DNA of 64,000 bases from Deltaproteobacteria bacterium (lineage in GTDB: Bacteria; Desulfobacterota; Desulfomonilia; UBA1062): the NCBI GenBank assembly GCA_018433085.1, contig JAHDRW010000032.1, positions 55,242-119,241 on the forward strand, read 5' to 3'. A model generated the notes under the pieces. That model was not told the origin of the DNA. It made no database searches and was given only the letters and a program-made list of their open reading frames with translations. Of this stretch, positions 19,238 to 27,572 are shown piece after piece. A program made the translations under genes and the position numbers. The stretch's first letter is position 1, and every line of letters starts with the position of its first letter.

Positions 19238-20680
19238 ATGGAACAGACAGCATATGAAAGAATGAAACGCTTTTTCTCGCCCCGCGGCGTGGCCGTGGTG
19301 GGTGCATCCGCGAAAAACCAGTGGTTCGGCAACCTGGCCGGCTATGGCCGGCGCTACGGGGCGACCGGGCAGTTCTTTCCCGTCAATCCCAAGGCGACCG
19401 AGGTGGCGGGAATCAGGGCCCTGCCCTCCATAGAACACCTTCCGGAGGGTGATATCGATTTCGCGGTGGTCATGGTCAAGAGCGATGCCGTGCTCGCGTC
19501 AGTGGAAAGGCTGCTGCACAAGGGGATAAGGAATATCCTGCTCATCTCTTCGGGGTTCGCGGAGACGGGCGCCGAAGGTGAGGTAAAGCAGGAGCAGCTC
19601 AAACGATTCTGCAGGGAGAACGACATCCTGCTCATGGGCCCCAACTGCCTGGGCTTCATGAACTTCTCCGACAGGGTGAACGTGTTTGCCGGCGGGTCCG
19701 TGGAGGGCGAGCTGCGCCCCGGTTCCATCGGTCTGGTGGGACAGAGCGGCGCGAGCAGCGAGATCATCGCCAGCAAGCTCCTGAAAAAGTCGCTCGGTCT
19801 ATCCTTGTACACCACCACCGGAAACGAGGCCGTGATCACCGCGGAAGACTGCATGGACTACCTGGTTCACGACAGCCGAACGCGCGTGATCGCCGGGTTC
19901 ATGGAAGGCTTCCGCAACATCGGCCGGATGAAGGAGATCGCCCGGGAAGCGGCGCTGAGACAGATACCCGTCATCCTGCTCAAGGTGGGAAGATCGGAGC
20001 GCGGCATGCACGCGGCCCGGTCCCACACCGGGGCCCTGGCAGGAAACGATGCCGTGATGGACGCATTTTTCCGGCAGCACGGAATCGTCCGGGTGGAGAG
20101 CATCGAAGAGCTGGTAGAGACCGCCTCCGTGTTCTCCCACTGCCCGCTTCCCCGGGGCGGGAGGCTGGGCATCTGCACCCTCTCGGGAGGTTTGTGCGGC
20201 CTCTATGCAGACCTTTGCAGCCGCTACGGCATAGGGGTCCCCCGCCTTTCGGAGAGGACCGTTACGGCCCTGAAGGCCGTCCTGCCCGATTTCGCCCAGC
20301 CCGACAATCCCCTCGACGTGACCGGATCGGGCTTCCTGCAGGGAATGGGCGAGATCCTGAAGATCCTGCTCGATGACGAGAATCTCGACATGATCGCCAC
20401 CCTCTCGTTTGCCCCTGCCGGTGACGGCGATGCCCTGATGCACCACTTCAACGAGGACCTCTTCCCGGTTGCCCGCTCCGCGGACAAGCCCGTGGTCGCA
20501 TTGAGTTTCCGGGAGGTGACCGACTATGCCAGGCGCTACTATGAAGAAAACGGCATCTATTTCATCGAGCATCCCCAAGACTCCTTCAAGGCCCTCTCCC
20601 ACCTCATTCAGTATGCAAAATTTCAGAGGGGCCTTGCAGATGGCCGCCTTGAGCAGACCGGGACCTCGTATGCACGATAA
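19238..20680 (+). CDS. ADP-forming acyl-CoA synthetase alpha-type subunit
   Basis: The 480-residue protein has the CoA-binding Rossmann domain (FFSPRGVAVVGASAK at the start), the succinyl-CoA-synthetase-like ligase domain (MGPNCLGFMN, GLVGQSGASSE) and the phosphohistidine site ARSHTGALAG with H263. It lacks the ATP-grasp (beta) domain found in full acetate:CoA ligases (ADP-forming), so it would need a separate beta subunit, which is not in this window. ATG 19238 (AAAGGAG at 19221-19227) is preferred to GTG 19211. Possible substrates are acetate, propionate or aromatic acids. Confidence 0.8.
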   Translation: MEQTAYERMKRFFSPRGVAVVGASAKNQWFGNLAGYGRRYGATGQFFPVNPKATEVAGIRALPSIEHLPEGDIDFAVVMVKSDAVLASVERLLHKGIRNILLISSGFAETGAEGEVKQEQLKRFCRENDILLMGPNCLGFMNFSDRVNVFAGGSVEGELRPGSIGLVGQSGASSEIIASKLLKKSLGLSLYTTTGNEAVITAEDCMDYLVHDSRTRVIAGFMEGFRNIGRMKEIAREAALRQIPVILLKVGRSERGMHAARSHTGALAGNDAVMDAFFRQHGIVRVESIEELVETASVFSHCPLPRGGRLGICTLSGGLCGLYADLCSRYGIGVPRLSERTVTALKAVLPDFAQPDNPLDVTGSGFLQGMGEILKILLDDENLDMIATLSFAPAGDGDALMHHFNEDLFPVARSADKPVVALSFREVTDYARRYYEENGIYFIEHPQDSFKALSHLIQYAKFQRGLADGRLEQTGTSYAR

Positions 20681-20793
20681 CAACCGGGTGATCCGTCTCG
20701 ATATGGTCTGCGGTCGACCCGGCCGCCGGCACCGGAGAACGTACAGTGAGCGCACGCACCTCTGCCCGGCCGTTCTCGGAACCGCAATCCATA

Positions 20794-20855
20794 TGTCCGG
20801 ATGACCTGTCCTGTCCTCCGGACACTTTCCAGCATCCCGGACAGGCGCTGTCCGG
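20794..20855. promoter_or_regulatory. candidate enhancer-binding sites (TGTCCGG inverted repeats)
   Basis: Two inverted repeats share one half-site. The first is TGTCCGGA (20794-20801) with TCCGGACA (20817-20824); the second is CCGGACAG (20837-20844) with CTGTCCGG (20848-20855), separated by only GCG. Their centres are about 115 and 78 bases before the expected start of transcription from the sigma54-type promoter at 20897, the usual position for an enhancer-binding protein. The second could alternatively be a transcript stem-loop ending the upstream gene, though no T-run follows. Confidence 0.55.
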
Positions 20856-20896
20856 CCTTCTCCGTCCATGTCCCTGTTATTCCTGGTCATCTTATG

Positions 20897-20913
20897 TTGG
20901 CACATGAGTTGCT
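20897..20913 (+). promoter_or_regulatory. sigma54 (RpoN) -24/-12 promoter of prpE
   Basis: TTGGCAC, five bases, then TTGCT matches the -24/-12 consensus (TGGCAC-N5-TTGC) exactly at the conserved GG and GC. Transcription would start near 20924, giving a leader of roughly 75 bases before the prpE ATG. Propionate genes in enterobacteria are also RpoN-dependent with the activator PrpR, which supports the reading; no activator gene is in this window. Confidence 0.7.
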
Positions 20914-20997
20914 GCGTCAGTTTGGCCACACATCCCTGAAGACCGGGGTGAGATTATAGCTTACAGCTTACCGATAAGGAGAAGGAGGTTTTGATCC

Positions 20998-22896
20998 ATG
21001 TTTAAATCGTATGAAGACGCCTACCGGCGCTCTCTGGAAGACAGGGAGGGTTTCTGGAGCATTGCGGCAGGGGCCATCCACTGGGACAAGAAGTGGGACA
21101 GGGTCCTGGACGACTCGAGGGCGCCGTTTTACCAGTGGTTCGCAGGCGGGAAGCTGAACACCTGCTACAACGCCATCGACTACCACGTGGAAAACGGCAG
21201 GAAAGACCAGGCAGCCATCATCTATGACAGCCCCGTCACGAACACCAGGCAGCAGATCACCTATGGCGAGCTCCTGACAAAGGTGGCTCAGTTCGCCGGG
21301 GTGCTCAAATCCCTGGGCGTGGAAAAGGGCGACCGGGTGGTCATCTATATGCCCATGATCCCAGAGGCCGCCGTTGCCATGTTCGCCTGCGCGCGCATCG
21401 GCGTCGTCCATTCCCTGGTGTTCGGCGGGTTCGCCTCCAACGAGCTTGCGGTCCGCATCGAAGACGCCAAGCCCAAAATCCTGATCTCCGCCTCCTGCGG
21501 CATCGAGCCCAAGGGTGCCATCCCCTACAAGCCCCTCCTGGACAAGGCGATCGAGCTCTCCCGCCACAAGCCCGAGAAATGCGTCATCTACCAGCGGCCC
21601 CAGGTCAAGGCCGACCTCGTCCCGGGCAGGGACATCGACTGGGAAGATGCGCTCAAAGGGGCGAGCCCGGCGGAATGTGTCTCCGTGAACGCCACCGATC
21701 CGCTCTACATCCTCTACACCTCGGGCACCACCGGTGTCCCCAAGGGCGTTGTCCGTGACAACGGCGGGCACGCCGTGGCGCTGAAGTGGTCCATGAAGCA
21801 TATCTACGGCGTGGAGCCGGGCGACGTCTACTGGGCCGCGTCCGACGTGGGCTGGGTCGTGGGACACTCCTACATCATCTATGCCCCGCTGCTTTCGGGC
21901 TGCACCACCATCATGTACGAGGGCAAACCCGTGGGCACCCCCGATCCCGGGGCATTCTGGCGGGTGATCTCCGAGTACGGGGTGAAGGTGCTCTTTACCG
22001 CTCCGACCGCGTTTCGGGCCATCAAAAAGGAGGACCCGGGCGGAACCTATCTGGAAAAATACGATATCTCCTGCATGAAATACCTGTTCCTGGCAGGCGA
22101 GAGGCTCGACCCGGACACCTATCACTGGGCGAGCGACCTGCTCAGGATCCCGGTGGTGGACCACTGGTGGCAGACCGAAACGGGCTGGGCCATCGCGGCG
22201 AACTGCATGGGAATCGAGGAGCTGCCCATCAAGCCGGGATCACCCACCAAGCCGGTGCCCGGATACGATGTCCGGATCCTGAACGAAAGCGGCAAGGAGC
22301 AATCCAACGGTAATGACGGCGTCATCGGCATCCGCCTCCCCCTTCCCCCCGGCTGCCTGCCAACCCTGTGGCAGAAGGACGATGCCTATGTCAAATCCTA
22401 CCTCAGCGATTATGACGGGTATTATGCCACGGGTGACGGCGGATACAAGGACAAGGACGGCTACCTCTACATCATGGGCAGGGTGGACGACGTTATCAAT
22501 GTCGCCGGCCACAGGCTCTCCACCGGCGGCATGGAAGAGGTGGTGGCCAAACACCCGGACGTTGCGGAGTGCGCGGTGATCGGCGTCGAAGACCAGCTCA
22601 AGGGCCAGGTGCCCGTTGGGTTCGTGGTGCTCAAGGCCGGATCCACCGCAAGCGGGCAGGAGATCCAGAAGAGCGTGGTGGCCATGGTCCGCTCCGAGAT
22701 CGGGGCCCTGGCGTGCCTGAAGGACGTGGCCGTGGTCAGGCGCCTGCCCAAAACCAGAAGCGGCAAGATCCTGCGGGCCACCATGCGCAAGATCGCGGAC
22801 GGCCGGGAATTCAACACCCCGTCCACGATCGAGGACCCGGCCGTGCTGGGCGAGATCGAGACCGCGCTGAAGGATTTCGGCTATCCCCGGAGCTAA
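20998..22896 (+). CDS. prpE: propionyl-CoA synthetase (AMP-forming acyl-CoA synthetase)
   Basis: The 632-residue protein is a full-length acetyl/propionyl-CoA synthetase: FGGFASNELAVRIEDAKPK, the P-loop-like YTSGTTGVPKGVVRDNGG, DHWWQTETGW, YYATGDGGYKD and the acetylatable lysine K590 in PKTRSGKILR. VRDNGGHAVALKWSM is characteristic of PrpE rather than acetyl-CoA synthetase. It activates propionate (probably also acetate) with ATP and CoA, giving AMP and pyrophosphate. It is followed at 104 bases by a monocarboxylate permease, so uptake and activation are coupled. Transcription probably depends on RpoN. Confidence 0.88.
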   Translation: MFKSYEDAYRRSLEDREGFWSIAAGAIHWDKKWDRVLDDSRAPFYQWFAGGKLNTCYNAIDYHVENGRKDQAAIIYDSPVTNTRQQITYGELLTKVAQFAGVLKSLGVEKGDRVVIYMPMIPEAAVAMFACARIGVVHSLVFGGFASNELAVRIEDAKPKILISASCGIEPKGAIPYKPLLDKAIELSRHKPEKCVIYQRPQVKADLVPGRDIDWEDALKGASPAECVSVNATDPLYILYTSGTTGVPKGVVRDNGGHAVALKWSMKHIYGVEPGDVYWAASDVGWVVGHSYIIYAPLLSGCTTIMYEGKPVGTPDPGAFWRVISEYGVKVLFTAPTAFRAIKKEDPGGTYLEKYDISCMKYLFLAGERLDPDTYHWASDLLRIPVVDHWWQTETGWAIAANCMGIEELPIKPGSPTKPVPGYDVRILNESGKEQSNGNDGVIGIRLPLPPGCLPTLWQKDDAYVKSYLSDYDGYYATGDGGYKDKDGYLYIMGRVDDVINVAGHRLSTGGMEEVVAKHPDVAECAVIGVEDQLKGQVPVGFVVLKAGSTASGQEIQKSVVAMVRSEIGALACLKDVAVVRRLPKTRSGKILRATMRKIADGREFNTPSTIEDPAVLGEIETALKDFGYPRS

Positions 22897-22950
22897 AGAA
22901 AGAGGCATCCTCTCAAGCCTCGGTGAAAAAACATCGTTTTTAAATGAATC

Positions 22951-22971
22951 GGGGCAGGCAGGGCCTGCCCC
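22951..22971. other. strong intercistronic stem-loop between prpE and satP
   Basis: GGGGCAGGC (22951-22959) and GCCTGCCCC (22963-22971) form a perfect 9-base stem with an AGG loop. No T-run follows, so it is more likely an mRNA processing/stabilising or attenuating element than a full terminator; it would let prpE and satP be expressed at different levels. Confidence 0.55.
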
Positions 22972-23000
22972 CTCAAATTGACTACAGGAGGAAAAACGGT

Positions 23001-23621
23001 ATGAGCAAACAGGGTACAGCTGTGTCTTCAGCCAAGGCACAGGACGACTTATCGATAAAGCAGGCGCCGGTACCGGGAAATCCGGCAGTGGTGGGGCTCG
23101 CGGGCTTCGGCATGACCACGCTGATTCTCCAGTTCCACAACGTGGGCTGGTGCGGCGCAGGCCCGGTACTGGCCATGGGACTCGTCTTTGGAGGACTGGT
23201 TCAGATGGTAGCCGGGTTCCAGGAGATGAAAACCGGCAACAACTTCGGCTACAGCGCCTTTACGGCCTATGGGGCATTCTGGATCGGCCTGGCGGTGATA
23301 CTGCTCTTCAACCATTTCGGGGTCTACGTATCGAGCACCACGGATATCGGCTGGTATCTCGTTGCCTGGACACTCTATACGGCCATCATGTGGATCGGAT
23401 CCATGCGGATCAACGGCGCCCTCGCGTCCACCTTCACCCTCCTGCTGATCGGATTCATCCTGCTTGACTTCGGCCACTTCGGATACCCCTCGTTGAACAG
23501 GATCGCGGGCTTCGAGCTCATGGCGTGCGCGCTGAATGCCTGGTACGTGATGGCCCACGCGATCTTTGCAGGGGTTTTCGGCCGGGATGTCCTGCCCGTG
23601 GGGAAGCCGTGGATCGGGTAG
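23001..23621 (+). CDS. satP: acetate/propionate uptake transporter, GPR1/FUN34/YaaH (SatP) family
   Basis: ATG 23001 has CAGGAGG at 22985-22991; an in-frame start 57 bases upstream has none. The 206-residue protein begins with a short soluble stretch, then the family signature NPAVVGLAGFGMTTL and six predicted membrane helices. FGYSAFTAYGAFWIG is also typical. This family forms hexameric channels for acetate and related short acids. Its position after prpE implies import of propionate/acetate for activation. Confidence 0.88.
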   Translation: MSKQGTAVSSAKAQDDLSIKQAPVPGNPAVVGLAGFGMTTLILQFHNVGWCGAGPVLAMGLVFGGLVQMVAGFQEMKTGNNFGYSAFTAYGAFWIGLAVILLFNHFGVYVSSTTDIGWYLVAWTLYTAIMWIGSMRINGALASTFTLLLIGFILLDFGHFGYPSLNRIAGFELMACALNAWYVMAHAIFAGVFGRDVLPVGKPWIG

Positions 23622-23690
23622 CCCATACATGACTCAGCCATAGGAGGTGCTCCTGGAAACCCGGCCTTGAAGGGCATCCCCTCACCGGAG

Positions 23691-23718
23691 CCGGCGGCGG
23701 GATACCTCCTGCCGCCGG
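23691..23718 (+). terminator. probable transcription terminator after satP
   Basis: CCGGCGGC (23691-23698) pairs perfectly with GCCGCCGG (23711-23718) around a 12-base loop, 70 bases after the satP stop, followed by a moderately T-rich run (atcatcgttgttt). Position and stem strength fit a terminator; the T-run is imperfect. Confidence 0.5.
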
Positions 23719-23746
23719 AAATCATCGTTGTTTCACAATACAGTAT

Positions 23747-23778
23747 TTGACATATTCTTCTGTATTTTGATCGATAAT
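23747..23778 (+). promoter_or_regulatory. possible promoter of the PEP-CTERM gene
   Basis: TTGACA at 23747-23752 lies before an extreme AT-rich tract (23760-23817) containing GATAAT at 23773-23778. The 20-base spacer is longer than ideal, so this is only tentative; the AT tract itself differs sharply from the GC-rich neighbours. Confidence 0.3.
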
Positions 23779-23830
23779 TATTATATTTTATTATTATTAT
23801 ATTGTTTTATTTTTTCAAAGGAGGTTCTTT

Positions 23831-24481
23831 ATGAAATATGCTCTGCATGTGCTTTGCGGCGTTGTATCGGTTCTTCTGTGTTCCGCGCATGTGTGGGCTG
23901 TCGGCATTACTTATGATTTCGATGAGATCCCGATCGGCCTCTACACGGAAGACCAGTTCAACAGCTTCTTCGAGGGCATACGGTTTGACAATGTGAACGT
24001 CATGCGCGGCGACAGCGATGGCTTCAGAGTGACAACGGTCGACTCTCGAGACCCTTCCCTGACCGCTGATTTCTCCGGCCACGTGGTGATAAACGACCCC
24101 TATGAGGTCGCCGCGAACTCAACAACGGTATATCTCGACACCCCCACCGATTATGTGAGCATCACCATGGGCGACTTCGGCAATGACGAAGACACGCTCG
24201 TCCTGTACGCGTTCGACAGTGCGGGCAGGCAGGTGGGGTATACCACGATCATCAACCCTGATACCTCCTTTGCCGGCGTAACCCTGTCCGTCCAGACCGT
24301 CCTGCCGACCATCTCTTCCATCGAATTCTTCGGGCCCAGCAATATCAGCAACAACTCGATCTTCTGGGACAATCTCACACTCGGCGGAGGCCAGGGCTCA
24401 CCGGTTCCGGAGCCGGCCACCTTCCTGCTCCTGGGCGCAGGGTTGATGGGGCTGGCAGGGCTGCGCAGAAAGACGCGCTAG
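23831..24481 (+). CDS. PEP-CTERM sorting-domain exported protein
   Basis: A strong ribosome site AAAGGAGGT (23818-23826 region) precedes ATG 23831. The 216-residue protein has a signal peptide (cleavage near VWAVG), a beta-rich middle resembling jelly-roll surface domains, and a C-terminal PEP-CTERM tag: PVPEPATFLLLGAGLMGLAGLRRK, that is PEP motif, hydrophobic helix and basic tail. Such proteins are processed by exosortase (EpsH) and linked to exopolysaccharide production; no exosortase gene is in this window. It seems monocistronic. Confidence 0.85.
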   Translation: MKYALHVLCGVVSVLLCSAHVWAVGITYDFDEIPIGLYTEDQFNSFFEGIRFDNVNVMRGDSDGFRVTTVDSRDPSLTADFSGHVVINDPYEVAANSTTVYLDTPTDYVSITMGDFGNDEDTLVLYAFDSAGRQVGYTTIINPDTSFAGVTLSVQTVLPTISSIEFFGPSNISNNSIFWDNLTLGGGQGSPVPEPATFLLLGAGLMGLAGLRRKTR

Positions 24482-24493
24482 GCTTTCTCCTTC

Positions 24494-24508
24494 CGGCAAT
24501 GCTTGCCG
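24494..24508. terminator. small stem-loop between convergent genes
   Basis: CGGCAA (24494-24499) and TTGCCG (24503-24508) form a perfect 6-base stem with a TGC loop shortly after the PEP-CTERM gene stop, followed by ccgcgtttt. It could be a weak terminator for the PEP-CTERM gene. Confidence 0.35.
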
Positions 24509-24583
24509 CCGCGTTTTCGGCCTGCGGGTTTGTGGAATCATCTCTTGAGCAATGACCGGAAACGCTCGTCCCGCAAAGATCAG

Positions 24584-25267
24584 TCATTCGCACGGGAGCG
24601 CTTCGCGGAAGCTCTCTTGAAAGGCCTCGGCCTGCCTCAGGTGCTCCCGGGCATACTCGAGGTTGGTGGGGTCGCCCGACTCCGCGTAGTTCAGTGCCTG
24701 CTCCGCCGAAGCCTCCAATGACACGAGCTGCAGGATCTTGATGTCTCTCGTCAGGAGCAGGGAATACTCGGGAAGCCTGAGCTCGCGCCAGGAGCTTTTG
24801 AGGTCTTCCAGGGCCTTGTCGCGTGATTGGAACTCGCGTTTGAGCATCTTTCTCCTGTCCGGGTCGAGAAGTTCATCGATTGTCCCGCTACCTTCGGAGA
24901 TTTCCGCAAGCTGATCGGCATGGACCCGGAGTATGGCCTCCTCCTGTTTCAGGAACGACAGAACCTGTGCTCGGAATTCCTGCATGGCCCGCTCGCGCCG
25001 CTCCATCTGTTCCTCCGTAAGCTCCTCGTCCCTGACGGAACGGACCTCGTAGACATTCAGGGGCTCGCGATCTTCGGCAAAGGAGAGCAAACTTCCCTGG
25101 ATCCAGTAGTTCCGGGTTCCGATTGTTTCTCCGGAGGGCCCGGTGACCAGGTAATCGGCCCATGCGGCCGCCGCAGGAAAGATATTCAGGATGAGGCAGC
25201 ACAAAGCTACTGCCGCAATTGTATGCCGAGCTCCGCGGAAAGGGATTGTATTACCTTGTCCTGCCAT
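24584..25267 (-). CDS. secreted coiled-coil hypothetical protein
   Basis: The 227-residue product has a signal peptide (AAVALCCLILNIFPAAAAWAD, cleavage near residue 37), then a short SH3-like or surface strand region (YLVTGPSGETIGTRNYWIQG) and a long charged helical C-terminal part (from about residue 75) likely to form a coiled coil. The ATG at 25267 lies inside pheT, a 61-base overlap, suggesting coupling to the translation operon; a later start is possible but would cut the signal peptide. Family not recognised. Confidence 0.65.
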   Translation of the reverse strand: MAGQGNTIPFRGARHTIAAVALCCLILNIFPAAAAWADYLVTGPSGETIGTRNYWIQGSLLSFAEDREPLNVYEVRSVRDEELTEEQMERRERAMQEFRAQVLSFLKQEEAILRVHADQLAEISEGSGTIDELLDPDRRKMLKREFQSRDKALEDLKSSWRELRLPEYSLLLTRDIKILQLVSLEASAEQALNYAESGDPTNLEYAREHLRQAEAFQESFREALPCE

Positions 25268-27561
25268 TTGTTGATGATGGAGTCTTCCAGTGTCCTGGTT
25301 TCGGACTGATAGGTGAGCCTGATGGTGATACCCTTTTTGCCTGGACTAAGCTTCTCGCCGGTGTAGAGGTCCACGGCCGTGATCTGCCGCAACTCTCTTA
25401 TCCTCAAGCCCTCGATCGTCCTGACGATGTCCGTGTACGCCACCCCTTCGTCCGCCACCAGGGAGAGGTCGCGCCAGGTCATGGGGAATCTCGGGATCTC
25501 CTTCACGCCCCTGAAGGTCTTCTTCAGGACCGCATCCGCATCCATCTCCAGGGCGTACACCTCGTCGGTGATGTCGAGCACGGCCAGGATGTCATCGCTC
25601 AGTGCGCCCAGATGGCCCACGATCCGCTCGCCCAGAAGGATATCGGCCTGATGGCCGGGCTTGTAGAAGGCGTGTTCCGAGGGCCTTACCGTAATATCCG
25701 GCAGCAAAGCCTCGGCCAGGCCCTTCATGTCGTAGAAGTCAACGTCACGCGCCCTGCCGGACCAGTGGGACTCTTCGCTCTGGCCGGTGAGCGCGGCCCC
25801 CAGTCTGATTTGCTCGTGCGGCAGCCCGCGCTTTTCCGTGGGAAGAAAACACTTGCCGATCTCGAAGAGGCTCATGTCCCTGCGCTGAAGGCTCTTGTTC
25901 CTTGACGCTACCGTGGCCAGACCCGGGATCAGGGAGGGCCGCATGGCCCTCATCTCGTCTGAGATGGGGTTGAGGAGCTCGAGCGCCTTGTCTCCGAAAA
26001 ATCCGTTCCACCTTGGCGAGATGAACGAGTAGGTGATCACCTCGGTGTATCCCATGGCGCACATGGCGGTGCGCAGGGTATCGAAGCTGAGCTTCTCCAC
26101 CGGCGAGATCACGGGCCTGAAGGTGGGCAGCTCGGCCCTGACCTCGTCCATGCCGTAGACCCTGATGAACTCCTCCACCAGGTCGATCTCCCGGGTGACA
26201 TCGTGTCTGAACGCAGGCGAGCCCACGGTCCATCCGTCTTCCGTGCCGGCAAGGACGAATCCGAGCCTGGTGAGGATGGCCTCCACGTCACGGCCGTCTA
26301 TCCTGTCCATGCCCAGGACCCTGCTCAGATAGCTTTTTCGCAGCGCGATCGTCCTCGGCTTGGGGTCGAGGTGATTCACGTCCACCACGCCCTTGAGCAC
26401 CCGCGCACCGGCAAGCTTCTGCATCAGGTACGCGGCCCGGGTCGCGGCCTCGGCCTGGATGCCGGGGTCGATCCCCCGCTCGAAGCGGTAGGATGCCTCG
26501 GTCGAGATGTTCAGACACTTGGACGTCCGGCGGATGCCCACCGGGTCGAAGAACGCGCTCTCCAGCACAATATCGGTAGTGGTGTCCATGACCTCGGAAT
26601 TCTCGCCGCCCATCACGCCGGCAAGCGCCACCGGCTTCTCTCGGTCGCAGATGAGCAGGTCGTCCGGTCCCAGACGCCGCTCCACCGAGTCCAGGGTAGT
26701 GAACATCTCGCCGTCGCGGGCCTTGCGCACCACGATCCCGTTGCCTGAGATAAAGGAGGAGTCGAACGCGTGCAGGGGCTGGCCGTACTCGAGCATCACG
26801 TAGTTGGTCACGTCCACCACGTTGCTGATGGCCCGCACGCCCGCCTGGAAAAGCCGCCTGCGCATGGTGAAGGGGCTCTTGCCGATCTGCACGCCCTGAA
26901 GCACCCTGGCCGCGTACCGCGGGCAGGCATCCGTGTCGAGGATCTCCACGCTCAAGTGATCCGCCGCAGGGAGGTCCGTCTCGGCCAGGGAGAGCCCGGG
27001 CCTCTTCAGCTCGGCCCCGAACACGGCGGAGAGCTCCCGGGCGATGCCGATGACCGAGAGGCAGTCGCCCCGGTTGGGGGTGACGTTGATCTCGAACACC
27101 CAGTCTTCCAGGTCCAGGACATCCACCAGCACATCGCCGGGTTTGAGGTCCGCCTCGATCTCCATGATCCCGGTGTGGTCGTCCGTGAGGCCGAGCTCGC
27201 GCTCGGACACGAGGACCCCGAACGATTCCACGCCCCTGATCTTCGCCTTCTTCACCTTCATGCCCGGACCCAGGTCTGTTCCGATCGGGGCGAACGCGCT
27301 GAGCATGCCCTCGCGGCAGTTGGGGGCCCCGCACACCACCTGGAGGGTTTCCGATCCGGTGTCCACGGTGCAGAGTTTCAGCTTGTCCGCATCGGGGTGC
27401 TGCTTCACCTCGATGAGCCTGGCGCAGACGACCTCCCGGGGGATGGTCTCGTGGATGATCTCCTCCACCTCGGTGCCGCTCATGGTCAGCGCCTCGGCCG
27501 CCTCGCGGGCCTCGCGCTTCACGTCAAGATATTCAATGATCCATTTGTAACCGAGTTTCAT
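25207..27561 (-). CDS. pheT: phenylalanyl-tRNA synthetase beta subunit
   Basis: Full-length (784 residues) PheT. It has the N-terminal EMAP/OB-type tRNA-binding domain (VVCARLIEVKQHPDADKLKLC, about residues 40-150), the B3/B4 editing domain, B5 and the C-terminal ferredoxin-fold anticodon-binding domain (FPMTWRDLSLVADEGVAYTD). It forms the alpha2-beta2 enzyme with PheS, encoded 11 bases upstream, charging tRNA-Phe and editing mischarged tyrosine. Last translation gene of the operon starting at thrS. Confidence 0.97.
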   Translation of the reverse strand: MKLGYKWIIEYLDVKREAREAAEALTMSGTEVEEIIHETIPREVVCARLIEVKQHPDADKLKLCTVDTGSETLQVVCGAPNCREGMLSAFAPIGTDLGPGMKVKKAKIRGVESFGVLVSERELGLTDDHTGIMEIEADLKPGDVLVDVLDLEDWVFEINVTPNRGDCLSVIGIARELSAVFGAELKRPGLSLAETDLPAADHLSVEILDTDACPRYAARVLQGVQIGKSPFTMRRRLFQAGVRAISNVVDVTNYVMLEYGQPLHAFDSSFISGNGIVVRKARDGEMFTTLDSVERRLGPDDLLICDREKPVALAGVMGGENSEVMDTTTDIVLESAFFDPVGIRRTSKCLNISTEASYRFERGIDPGIQAEAATRAAYLMQKLAGARVLKGVVDVNHLDPKPRTIALRKSYLSRVLGMDRIDGRDVEAILTRLGFVLAGTEDGWTVGSPAFRHDVTREIDLVEEFIRVYGMDEVRAELPTFRPVISPVEKLSFDTLRTAMCAMGYTEVITYSFISPRWNGFFGDKALELLNPISDEMRAMRPSLIPGLATVASRNKSLQRRDMSLFEIGKCFLPTEKRGLPHEQIRLGAALTGQSEESHWSGRARDVDFYDMKGLAEALLPDITVRPSEHAFYKPGHQADILLGERIVGHLGALSDDILAVLDITDEVYALEMDADAVLKKTFRGVKEIPRFPMTWRDLSLVADEGVAYTDIVRTIEGLRIRELRQITAVDLYTGEKLSPGKKGITIRLTYQSETRTLEDSIINKWQDKVIQSLSAELGIQLRQ

Positions 27562-27572
27562 GGCCTTCCTTC

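Larger units (their letters stand above)
20681..20997. other. regulatory intergenic region upstream of prpE
   Basis: About 317 bases without a gene. It holds two pairs of TGTCCGG inverted repeats and a sigma54-type promoter, listed separately, and ends with the ribosome site GGAGAAGGAGG of prpE. Confidence 0.6.

Noticed and set aside
20837..20855. Intrinsic terminator after the acyl-CoA synthetase gene
   Set aside because: The hairpin is perfect but no T-run follows, and its half-sites repeat upstream, favouring a protein-binding site.
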